Below, in pieces: positions 1 to 7,474 of a DNA stretch of 18,070 nt (within the stretch, counting starts at the first letter, position 1; each line of letters starts with the position of its first letter). The stretch covers positions 1,756 to 19,825 of the forward strand of contig JAOZLQ010000023.1 of the NCBI GenBank assembly GCA_029934755.1. Direction: 5' to 3'. Below the pieces are notes generated by a model. That model made no database searches. It was not told where the DNA came from and was given only the letters and a program-made list of their open reading frames with translations. Position numbers and translations under genes: made by a program. This DNA is from Desulfuromusa sp. (GTDB taxonomy: Bacteria > Desulfobacterota > Desulfuromonadia > Desulfuromonadales > Geopsychrobacteraceae).

Positions 1-64
1 GTTTGTTGTAGCTTTTGCTGACTCTCATCATTGAATAGATGATTTTTTTTGTATCTTCACTCAT
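1..64 (-). CDS. ettA: ABC-F ATPase, probably EttA (N-terminal fragment)
   Basis: The first 21 codons of a gene that runs off the left edge. The peptide reads MSEDTKKIIYSMMRVSKSYN and then K. This resembles the start of EttA-type ABC-F proteins, whose N-termini have the pattern IIYSMxxVSKxY before the first ABC domain. EttA is a cytoplasmic ATPase that binds the ribosomal E site and throttles translation according to ATP/ADP ratio. The ATG at 62-64 is preceded on the minus strand by AAAAGGGACAACC, a plausible ribosome-binding site about six bases away. Walker motifs lie outside the window, so the family call rests on the N-terminal pattern alone. Another ABC-F paralogue is possible. It lies about 100 bases downstream of the HD-GYP gene on the same strand and could be co-transcribed with it. 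Confidence 0.6.
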   Translation of the reverse strand, partial: MSEDTKKIIYSMMRVSKSYNK

Positions 65-164
65 GGTTGTCCCTTTTAAAATCAGTTTTTGTTGCAGAGT
101 CTCATTCTGTTGCCGCCAATTTAATAATAACTTTCAAAAGAATTGCGCCTGTATAGCATCAGAT

Positions 165-1313
165 TTATGAGGATGTATAGTTGCTGGGCGCGTTTTTTTT
201 ATCTAACTCGCTGAGGACCTGAAGGAAACTGTAGGTTAATTGAGGATGGAGTTTCGTGCCGGCAAGATCAAGCATGATCGAGATGATCTGATCTATGTTC
301 AGCGATTCTTCATAGGCACGGTGAGTTCGCATCGCATCATAGGTATCTGAAATTGCAGTCATATAAGAACAGATATGTTGTGTCCATAGCCGGGTTGTTT
401 TTGGGTAACCGGCATTGTCGAAGCGCATATGGTGTTCAAATGCAGTCACAACAGCTAACCGTGGAACTCCAGGAGTGTTGAGCAGGTACTCGGCCCCTAG
501 ACGGGGATGTTGTTGCATAATTTTCCACTCTTCTTCATCCAGTTGGCCCGATTTACTAAGAATATCAGGGGAGATAAACATCTTTCCCACATCATGTAGC
601 ATGGCTGCAATACCAATATCGTTAAGGAGTTGTCCTTCAATTCCAAGAACCTTTGCTTGAGCCAGGTTGAGCATACAAATATTGGTCGAGTGGGTGTAGG
701 TGTATTCATCCATTGAGCGCAATGGTGCAATGGCCATGAATGCATCACTTTGACTATTGAATGCGTTGACAAAACCGTTAACAATTTCATTGATTCCGGT
801 CATTTCCAGCTTTTGTTTATTACGCACGGTCTGGTAGATATCCATAAAACGATCAGCTTCATGTTCAGCAATTTCATCGAGTCCCAGCCCCGCAATCTGT
901 CCGGAGTTTTTATAGCGGACTTCAATCTGTCCAAAATGGATATTTTCACTGCTTTTGATCTCAATCTGCTTATCTGGAGTTTTGCTCAGAATGTTGATGA
1001 GACCGAGGAGTTCTTCGGCATAGACTCCCGGTTCTATCTGTAAATGACTGATACCATTTCTATCCAGAGACTCAAGGAGCCGGTCAATGGCCAGATTTTT
1101 TGCAACCGGCTTGTTGGCAAAAATCAGTTGTTCATCAATGACTTTCAGGGTGATATTGCTATGGATGCTGAATAGCTGCTGGAGCTCATTTAATGCTTGC
1201 TTGTTCAACCTTAGAACCTGCCGGTGTTCAGGGTGGTAAAGGGCGGCATTGGCGGCGGCGGTTGTCAATAGCCTGATCAGTTTTTGTAGGTGGTTATCCT
1301 GAGGTCTGATCAT
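165..1313 (-). CDS. HD-GYP domain protein, likely cyclic-di-GMP phosphodiesterase
   Basis: A 382-residue protein with no membrane segment. Residues 1-115 form a helical/beta domain that resembles the N-terminus of the adjacent HEAT-repeat protein (LYHPEH at 25-30, then a VIDEQLIF strand). Residues about 195-345 are an HD-GYP domain: H208, the HD pair H240-D241 with K244, H269, H294-H295, GYP at 302-304 and D323. HD-GYP enzymes hydrolyse c-di-GMP to GMP or pGpG. Two deviations are visible: the usual DGxGYP is DNAGYP, and the position four residues before H208 is Tyr rather than the Glu that supports a third metal in some family members, so a two-metal site is likely. The ATG overlaps the upstream stop as ATGA, and the minus strand carries AAGGAGAGGAAA just before it, a strong ribosome-binding site. 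Catalytic activity is inferred. Confidence 0.88.
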   Translation of the reverse strand: MIRPQDNHLQKLIRLLTTAAANAALYHPEHRQVLRLNKQALNELQQLFSIHSNITLKVIDEQLIFANKPVAKNLAIDRLLESLDRNGISHLQIEPGVYAEELLGLINILSKTPDKQIEIKSSENIHFGQIEVRYKNSGQIAGLGLDEIAEHEADRFMDIYQTVRNKQKLEMTGINEIVNGFVNAFNSQSDAFMAIAPLRSMDEYTYTHSTNICMLNLAQAKVLGIEGQLLNDIGIAAMLHDVGKMFISPDILSKSGQLDEEEWKIMQQHPRLGAEYLLNTPGVPRLAVVTAFEHHMRFDNAGYPKTTRLWTQHICSYMTAISDTYDAMRTHRAYEESLNIDQIISIMLDLAGTKLHPQLTYSFLQVLSELDKKNAPSNYTSS

Positions 1314-3487
1314 TTTCCTCTCCTTGAAAAATTTCGACGTTGTTCTATTGCGTATTTGGCCAGTTGTTTATGTTTCCCAGTGACGAGTTCCTGGAGTAAT
1401 CTTTCTGCTGAACTGCCGGGAAACAGAGCCAGGTTCTGAAGGATTTCAGTGTGCAATTGTTTTATCCTGCGGGAAACGAGCAAACCGTGTTTTTGTAGCA
1501 CTCGACGCAAAATAGGCAAGCTCTCTTTGTTGCCGATGCGGGTCAATGTTTTGATAATCTGTTTTTTTAATTCCAGTTCTGTATCACTCTCCGGGGTATC
1601 GCAAAGATTTTTATGTAGAATAGAGAGGACGGCAGGATCCCGACTGAGGTCTGCTATCTGTATGGCTGAAAAACGGGCCTCAGGATCTTCACTGTGTAAT
1701 TCTTTCAGCAGCTGTCGATTGGCCGTCGCCGGATTACAGGAAAACAGATTCCGCATCACTTCAAGGCGAACCTTTGGGTGAGGATGGTCGACAAGTTGAT
1801 GAATCATTTTTATGCTGTGAGGATCCAGATCCTTTCCTAGAACAATCAAAAGATTGCGCACTAAATACCAACGTTCATCGTTGAGAGACCGCACAATCAT
1901 CTGTTGGGCGTCCCCACCGATTCTTTCCAAAATCTGCATCCAGAGTTCTCGTTCAGACCATTTTGGAGCGAGCCCCAAATATTCGATCACCGGCTGACTG
2001 TATGGCTCTCCTACAGCGACGATGTAGTCGGCTATTTCCTGATGCTTTTCTTCTCCCCAGAGATCAATACCATCCAAAACCTCCGATATGAAAGTGGGTT
2101 GGGCGTGATTAGAAAGTACTTTTTCATTAAAAATACTGGCGGAAGAGTTGCCACTATACAGGTAACTAGACCAGTTGCTGTGAATTTCGCGTAATTTAAT
2201 GAAGTCACCCGTATCGAGAAAATAGCGGGAAAGATCAAGCAGATTTTGTTGAATTGATTCTTCTTGCTCAGGATCAAATTGTTTATCCAGTAATTCGAAA
2301 ATAATTGCGGCACAATTTGGTTCAACCGATTGGCTTTCAATCTGGTTTCTTAGCTTTTGTTTTTCATCATCAGGAATAGTGCCGATGACGTTGTTGCCGA
2401 GTATATTATACAGCGCTGCCTGATAGTTATCAGGCATATATAGATCTTGACGTTCCTCACTGAACAGCACATCAAGTCGGGCACGAACCATATCCTCTGA
2501 AAGTGGTGCCGATTTCGTTTTGATGTTGTGATTAAATGTCGGGGTTGGGGCAGTGGCCAGATTGTTGATCAGGCCAAATAGTCGCGAAGACAGGTTTAAA
2601 TCCTGTCGATTCTTTCCGACAATCGAATTTTGCAGCAGATGGGGGGGGATCTTTTGTAGAATATTGGGTGCGGCATCACGGTGTTGGTCGAGGGCATGGA
2701 AGGCGCTATTGAGGAATTCCTGTTGGGCTTCAGGGGATAGCTGTTCCAGAAGTGAGACAAGCTTTTTGTCGTTATTCGTTTGGGATTGATTCCCTTCTTG
2801 TTGGATACTATTTTCAATAAATAGACCTATCGATTGGGACGATTGCTCGCGTTCAATTTGACTACCAACCAATTTTTGATTAAAAATATCTACAACAGTA
2901 TTCAGATCAAAGCTTGATCCCAAGTTTCCAAAATCGAGGATGCCGTTGTGTAGTCCATGAATGAAATTTTTCCATAATTCCCCTCCTTCAGTTGTCTCTT
3001 CTTCGGTAAGGTTCTGATTTGACTGAAATGCATCATAGTTGATTGGAACAACTGAAATGTGCTCAATCTGCTGTTGTTCAAGTAATTTGTCAAAACCACC
3101 GAAAGATTCAATAGCGTCTCGGTCAGAACGGATCAGCTGGTTAAAGCGGATCAGTTCCGTATTTTTTAACCCTTTTCTGAAACTGATCGATGCAATCCCG
3201 AGGGAGGAAAAAAAATGGGCAAACTGCTGATTGGTTAAGTCTTCTTTATCCAGCCATAGTTGTTCAAAATAGAGGGTATCTGGAGTAATACCCAATGTAA
3301 TGACCGGATCGGAGTAGAACAGTTCATTGAGAATATCCAGAGTTCCGCTGACGCTCGCCACAATTTGTGGGTGATCTGGTGGATAAAGTGATAGTTTGCG
3401 TCGGGATATGTTCAGCTCATGGAGAAATGCTGTAAGGAGTGGTTTGTCCAGATCTGTTGCCGGATTATCAGGTTCTTTCTGGTTCAC
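1310..3487 (-). CDS. HEAT-repeat protein with N-terminal domain shared with the HD-GYP neighbour
   Basis: A 725-residue, apparently cytoplasmic protein with no signal peptide or membrane helix. Residues about 515-715 are an array of HEAT-like helical pairs (for example DERWYLVRNLLIVLG at 537-551, then HPHPKVRLEVMRNLF at 568-582 and DPEARFSAIQIADLS at 601-615), a fold used for protein-protein contacts. Residues about 16-120 look homologous to the N-terminus of the HD-GYP protein encoded next (LYPPDHPQI at 34-42). The middle, 150-510, is acidic and Gln-rich and I do not recognise it. The start is GTG at 3487; the minus strand has GCGGGGGACAT before it, a GGGGGA Shine-Dalgarno-like tract set rather close. 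The 4-nt overlap with the HD-GYP gene suggests translational coupling and a joint function, perhaps as scaffold or regulator of the phosphodiesterase. That role is inference; no catalytic motif was seen. Confidence 0.85.
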   Translation of the reverse strand: MNQKEPDNPATDLDKPLLTAFLHELNISRRKLSLYPPDHPQIVASVSGTLDILNELFYSDPVITLGITPDTLYFEQLWLDKEDLTNQQFAHFFSSLGIASISFRKGLKNTELIRFNQLIRSDRDAIESFGGFDKLLEQQQIEHISVVPINYDAFQSNQNLTEEETTEGGELWKNFIHGLHNGILDFGNLGSSFDLNTVVDIFNQKLVGSQIEREQSSQSIGLFIENSIQQEGNQSQTNNDKKLVSLLEQLSPEAQQEFLNSAFHALDQHRDAAPNILQKIPPHLLQNSIVGKNRQDLNLSSRLFGLINNLATAPTPTFNHNIKTKSAPLSEDMVRARLDVLFSEERQDLYMPDNYQAALYNILGNNVIGTIPDDEKQKLRNQIESQSVEPNCAAIIFELLDKQFDPEQEESIQQNLLDLSRYFLDTGDFIKLREIHSNWSSYLYSGNSSASIFNEKVLSNHAQPTFISEVLDGIDLWGEEKHQEIADYIVAVGEPYSQPVIEYLGLAPKWSERELWMQILERIGGDAQQMIVRSLNDERWYLVRNLLIVLGKDLDPHSIKMIHQLVDHPHPKVRLEVMRNLFSCNPATANRQLLKELHSEDPEARFSAIQIADLSRDPAVLSILHKNLCDTPESDTELELKKQIIKTLTRIGNKESLPILRRVLQKHGLLVSRRIKQLHTEILQNLALFPGSSAERLLQELVTGKHKQLAKYAIEQRRNFSRRGK

Positions 3488-3536
3488 ATGTCCCCCGCGA
3501 GTTGTCCTAGTTTTGAATTGGTTTGTATTCTGACGG

Positions 3537-3565
3537 AGTATAGCAGGTTTTGATAATTTTTTGGA
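3537..3565 (-). promoter_or_regulatory. Candidate extended -10 promoter for the HEAT/HD-GYP genes
   Basis: On the minus strand the sequence TGCTATACT (plus-strand 3537-3545) is a TGn extended -10 element joined to TATACT, a 5/6 match to the sigma-70 consensus. The hexamer 17 bases upstream (TCCAAA) is a poor -35, as is usual for extended -10 promoters. Transcription would begin near 3530, giving a leader of about 40 bases before the GTG start at 3487. This is prediction from motif and position only. Confidence 0.5.
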
Positions 3566-3599
3566 TGCTGAGACGAAGTCTGGAGTTGGGAGCTCTTTG

Positions 3600-3628
3600 T
3601 TGCATTTGTTCAGCTATGGTGCTAAATT
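3600..3628 (+). promoter_or_regulatory. Candidate sigma-70 promoter for phoH operon
   Basis: TTGCAT at 3600-3605 and TAAATT at 3623-3628 are separated by exactly 17 bases, and the start codon of phoH follows 41 bases later. Both hexamers are only moderate matches to TTGACA and TATAAT. The site lies in the 182-bp divergent region between the HEAT-repeat gene and phoH, where a rightward promoter is expected. No clear Shine-Dalgarno sequence precedes the phoH ATG at 3670. Confidence 0.35.
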
Positions 3629-3669
3629 CCACAACGTGAAAAAAATAATATTTCAGCGAATATCTGTGT

Positions 3670-4653
3670 ATGAGCTCCAGCAAACATTTTGATGTTGCTG
3701 ATGCGGCTCTGGCTGCTCAATTATTTGGCCAGCAGAATAAGCATCTCAAACTAATAGAAAAAAAACTTGGTATTCGTCTTGGCAGCCAAGGAACTGTAAT
3801 CCACCTGTCTGGTGAGTCAGCCCAAGTCCATGTTGGTTGTCGTCTGCTTGAGGAGTTGTGCCTTTTAATGCGGGAAGGTCTGCCTCTTTATCCCACCGAT
3901 ATCGATTACGCAATCCGGATTCTTTCCTCTGATTCAACCACTTCCCTGAAAGATATTTTTTGCGATACAGTTTTTATCTCGGCTCGCAATAAATTGATTG
4001 CCCCCAAAAGTCTGGCACAAAAAAACTATATCGATAATATTCGGGAAAATCATATTGTTTTTGGTGTTGGCCCGGCGGGAACCGGCAAGACTTACCTGGC
4101 GATGGCAATGGGTGTTGCCGCTTTGATGCGCAAGGAAGTCAGCCGGATTGTGTTGGTGCGCCCGGCAGTTGAAGCTGGTGAAAAGCTCGGTTTTCTTCCC
4201 GGTGATCTAGCAGAAAAGGTGAATCCCTATCTGCGTCCACTTTACGATGCTCTTTACGATATGCTGGACTTGGCAAAGGCCCAGACATTATTGGAGACGG
4301 GTGTTATAGAAGTTGCACCATTGGCTTTTATGCGCGGTCGAACTCTGAATAATGCCTTTATTATTTTGGATGAAGCACAAAATACCACCGCTGAACAAAT
4401 GAAGATGTTTCTGACCCGCTTGGGGTTCGGCAGTTGCGCTGTTATAACCGGCGATGTGACCCAGATCGATTTGCCACGTGATAGACAATCGGGCCTATTG
4501 CATGCGATAGAAGTACTGAGCGAAGTTTCTGGGATTGCGTTTACCTATTTCAGTGATGTCGATGTCGTACGCCACCCAATCGTTCAAGCTATCGTTCGGG
4601 CTTATCAGCAGGCTGATCAGAAAAACAGTGATCTGAATCGCTCCGGTAGATAA
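3670..4653 (+). CDS. phoH: PhoH-family ATPase (YbeZ-like)
   Basis: A 327-residue cytoplasmic P-loop ATPase of the PhoH/YbeZ family, close to the usual family length. Walker A is GPAGTGKT at 134-141, Walker B is FIILDE at 230-235, followed by the family stretch AQNTTAEQMKMFLTR and the sensor-like ITGDVTQIDLP at 259-269. The N-terminal 100 residues contain the PhoH pattern LFGQQNKHLKLIEKKLG, followed by a KH-like region. PhoH proteins are linked to RNA metabolism and work with the endoribonuclease YbeY, which is encoded two genes downstream. The start at 3670 keeps the conserved N-terminus although no good ribosome-binding site is visible. It heads the rightward cluster, 21 bases before pgpH. 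Confidence 0.95.
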   Translation: MSSSKHFDVADAALAAQLFGQQNKHLKLIEKKLGIRLGSQGTVIHLSGESAQVHVGCRLLEELCLLMREGLPLYPTDIDYAIRILSSDSTTSLKDIFCDTVFISARNKLIAPKSLAQKNYIDNIRENHIVFGVGPAGTGKTYLAMAMGVAALMRKEVSRIVLVRPAVEAGEKLGFLPGDLAEKVNPYLRPLYDALYDMLDLAKAQTLLETGVIEVAPLAFMRGRTLNNAFIILDEAQNTTAEQMKMFLTRLGFGSCAVITGDVTQIDLPRDRQSGLLHAIEVLSEVSGIAFTYFSDVDVVRHPIVQAIVRAYQQADQKNSDLNRSGR

Positions 4654-4674
4654 GTCTACTGATATTGAGGATAT

Positions 4675-7080
4675 ATGATTAAAGAAGAAAAAGCTTTGCA
4701 GGGTCGTACTACTATTTTCAGTTATGGAGTCCAGGGTTTGCGCAATCGGCGACAACCCCGGTTGGGAGGTTGGTTGCTCCTGCTGGTTACGGTTCTATTG
4801 ACTTTAATTGTGGTGCCGAAGGGGGGGCTGATTCCCGATTATTATGCTCCGGGAGACATTGCTACCCGAAATATTAAATCGCCTCGTGATCTGTTGGCGG
4901 AGGATGTTCCACTAACACGGTCAAAACGTGATGAGGCTGCTAATTCTGCCCCCCTTGTTTATGATTTGGACACCACTGCTGGGATTCAGGCAATTGAACG
5001 GATTCACCAGGGATTTGGATTGTTATTGCAGTTGCAGAACGACGTTGAGGCTCCCAAGTCAGAAGATTTTTTGTCGGGACTTGAGTCCAATTTTGGAGTT
5101 CCACTGGTAGAGGAGGAAATTCAAGCGTTACTTGGTTTGGCCCTTGGTCAGACGATTGCAGCCTTCACTAGAGACCTGTTAACGCCAATTTTCACGCGAC
5201 CAATTGTGGCTAATCTCCAGGCTTTTGAAGCTGATCGAGATCGGGGTATTTTGGCGATTGAGCGGAGTGGCGAAGAAGAATTAGGTTCGCAAATATTAGA
5301 ACAAACGATTGGTTTGAATGATGCTCTGCGCCAGGTGAAAAATGAATTAGCACTGATCACGGGAATAACTTCAATCCAACAGCAAACTTTACTGAAACTG
5401 GTACAGCAGCAATTACGCCCCAGTTTGATTTTTAATCAGCAGAAAACTGAGCAGTGGCAAATGGATGCACGGCAGCAGATTGCTCCGGTGTTGTTCCAGA
5501 TAAAAGAAGGGGAAATGGTGGTCCGAGAAGGTGAACGGGTGACCGCTGATCAAATCCTCAAATTACAGGCTATCAGGAAATCGGGTCGTGATAATCGTAG
5601 CTTGCAGACCGCAGTAGGTTTATTGATTTGTTCTCTGTTGTTGATCTATGTTGGTTTTTATTTCACCCAAAAAAATATCAGTAAATTTCGCCCTGATTCC
5701 CGCGATTTGCTGTTTCTTGCGGTTGTGTTTCTTGCCCTGTTTCTGTTGATAAAAATATCAATATTTATCGCTGCTGGAATGGGAAATACTTTTGCCTATA
5801 TTGACTCTTCGGTCTATCTCTATGCGATTCCCTTTGCTCTTGGCGCTATGCTGGTGCGGATTGTCCTTAACTCTGAAACGGCGTTCCTGTTTTCGGTCTG
5901 TTGTTCTCTGTTGGTCGGAATATTGTTTGGAAACAGCCTATTGATGGTGTTTTATGTTCTGATCGGCAGTCTTGTCGGTGCGCATGGAGTACGTCATTGT
6001 CAACAACGGACGACTCTTTATCGAGCCGGTTTGTGGATTGGTTTAGCTAACATGGCTATGCTTATCGGGATTCATCTCTTAACGGGCCGTAATTTTGAAC
6101 TGCAGTTACTCTGGAAACTTGGTTTTGGTTTCTTTGGTGGGTTGGCTAGTGCGATTGTTGTCAATGGGACTATCCCGCTAGTGGAATCATTTTTTAAATA
6201 TACGACCGATATTAAATTGCTGGAATTGGCAAACATGAATGCGCCAATTTTGCGGCAATTAATGATAGAGGCCCCAGGAACCTATCATCATTCTATTCTG
6301 GTTGGAAATCTAGCTGAAGCTGCCGCTGAATCTATTAATGCTAATCCATTGTTGACCAGAGTTGCTGCTTATTATCATGATATAGGCAAAATTAAAAAGC
6401 CCCTCTACTTTATCGAAAATTCAGGGGGGCAACGTAATAAGCATGATAAATTAGCTCCATCGATGAGTGCTCTGATTCTCACTTCTCATGTCAAGGATGG
6501 GGTCGAATTAGCTCGAGAACATAAACTGGGTGCGGAAATTATTGATATTATCCAGCAACATCAAGGCACCACACTGATCAAGTTTTTCTATGATCGGGCA
6601 AAAAGCCAAACTGAACCAGGAATGCCGCAGGTTGATGAGCGCGACTATCGTTATCATGGGCCCAAACCACAGACTCGTGAAGCAGCGCTGATTTTGCTGG
6701 CAGATGCAATTGAGGCAGCTAGTCGAACGTTGACTGACCCCACTCCAGCACGAATTCAGGGGATGGTGCAGAAGTTGATTAATAATATTTTTATTGACGG
6801 GCAATTAAATGAATGTGATTTGACTTTGAAAGATTTAAATTTAATTGCCAAGAGCTTTAATCGTATTCTATCTGGATCCTTTCATCATCGAGTTGAATAT
6901 CCCGAACCGGTGCATATTGTCCGGGAAAAGGTTGATGCTGAGGAAAAAACTCCGGCTAAAGAAAAGGCGAAAATAAAAAGTGCGAATTCAGATAGAAAAT
7001 TGTCAAAGACAGCACAAAATTCTGAAACGGCCACTGCGGAAGATAGCCCAGAAGATCTTAAGCGTCTTGGGATATCCTGA
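4675..7080 (+). CDS. pgpH: PgpH-like 7TM-HD phosphodiesterase, probable c-di-AMP hydrolase
   Basis: An 801-residue inner-membrane protein with the PgpH architecture. There is one membrane helix at about 32-48, a large extracytoplasmic 7TMR-HDED domain (about 50-305), then about seven membrane helices (307-330, 343-366, 380-396, 401-417, 419-436, 449-468, 477-496) and a cytoplasmic HD domain. HD-domain residues seen are H538-H539, H568-D569 with K572, H605, H629 and D677. Known PgpH enzymes hydrolyse c-di-AMP to pApA. The domain ends near 745 and is followed by a Lys/Ala/Glu-rich tail of about 55 residues whose last 33 codons are also read, in another frame, as the start of ybeY. The ATG has GAGG at 4667-4670, four bases upstream. 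phoH-pgpH-ybeY is the order found in Bacillus (phoH-yqfF-yqfG). Substrate is inferred from family. Confidence 0.92.
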   Translation: MIKEEKALQGRTTIFSYGVQGLRNRRQPRLGGWLLLLVTVLLTLIVVPKGGLIPDYYAPGDIATRNIKSPRDLLAEDVPLTRSKRDEAANSAPLVYDLDTTAGIQAIERIHQGFGLLLQLQNDVEAPKSEDFLSGLESNFGVPLVEEEIQALLGLALGQTIAAFTRDLLTPIFTRPIVANLQAFEADRDRGILAIERSGEEELGSQILEQTIGLNDALRQVKNELALITGITSIQQQTLLKLVQQQLRPSLIFNQQKTEQWQMDARQQIAPVLFQIKEGEMVVREGERVTADQILKLQAIRKSGRDNRSLQTAVGLLICSLLLIYVGFYFTQKNISKFRPDSRDLLFLAVVFLALFLLIKISIFIAAGMGNTFAYIDSSVYLYAIPFALGAMLVRIVLNSETAFLFSVCCSLLVGILFGNSLLMVFYVLIGSLVGAHGVRHCQQRTTLYRAGLWIGLANMAMLIGIHLLTGRNFELQLLWKLGFGFFGGLASAIVVNGTIPLVESFFKYTTDIKLLELANMNAPILRQLMIEAPGTYHHSILVGNLAEAAAESINANPLLTRVAAYYHDIGKIKKPLYFIENSGGQRNKHDKLAPSMSALILTSHVKDGVELAREHKLGAEIIDIIQQHQGTTLIKFFYDRAKSQTEPGMPQVDERDYRYHGPKPQTREAALILLADAIEAASRTLTDPTPARIQGMVQKLINNIFIDGQLNECDLTLKDLNLIAKSFNRILSGSFHHRVEYPEPVHIVREKVDAEEKTPAKEKAKIKSANSDRKLSKTAQNSETATAEDSPEDLKRLGIS

Positions 7081-7444
7081 GGCAGAGTTATCAATCCTGA
7101 TTCTTGATAATGCCGGAATTAAGAAAATTAATTGTGAATACCTGCAACGTGACCGTCCGACAAATGTTATCTCCTTTGCTATGCAGGAGGGTGAAGGGTC
7201 GGGATTGTCGCCGCTAATGTTGGGCGATGTGGTTATCTCGGCAGAACGAGCAGCGACAGATGCTGCTGAGGCCAGTATTCCATTCGAGCATGAACTCTGG
7301 TTTCTGCTGATTCATGGTGTTTTGCATTTGCTCGGTTATGATCATGAACGTGGCACAGTGCAGGAAGCTGAACTGATGGAAGCCAAAGAATCCGAAATTT
7401 TTGATCTTTTAGTTCGAGAATCCCCGCTGACTGAAAATAATTAA
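6980..7444 (+). CDS. ybeY: Endoribonuclease YbeY, rRNA maturation factor
   Basis: A 154-residue zinc-dependent endoribonuclease of the YbeY/UPF0054 family, needed for 16S rRNA 3' maturation and ribosome quality control. The signature HGVLHLLGYDH gives the zinc ligands H112, H116 and H122. RPTNVISF at 59-66 and LGDVVIS at 81-87 are further family motifs. The start is GTG at 6980, inside pgpH. It is preferred because residues 1-40 (starting MRIQIENCQ and running through AELSILILD) match the conserved first strand and helix of the family, which any start after the pgpH stop would lose. The ribosome-binding site is weak (AAAGG near 6964). The 101-nt overlap with pgpH implies coupled expression. 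Confidence 0.93.
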   Translation: MRIQIENCQRQHKILKRPLRKIAQKILSVLGYPEAELSILILDNAGIKKINCEYLQRDRPTNVISFAMQEGEGSGLSPLMLGDVVISAERAATDAAEASIPFEHELWFLLIHGVLHLLGYDHERGTVQEAELMEAKESEIFDLLVRESPLTENN

Positions 7445-7474
7445 CTATTTTAGAAAAAGGAGAACAACAAAGAA

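Noticed and set aside
65..164. Terminator or promoter between the HD-GYP gene and the ettA-like start.
   Set aside because: I found no GC-rich hairpin with a T-run and no convincing -35/-10 pair; only a ribosome-binding site for the left-edge gene is supported.
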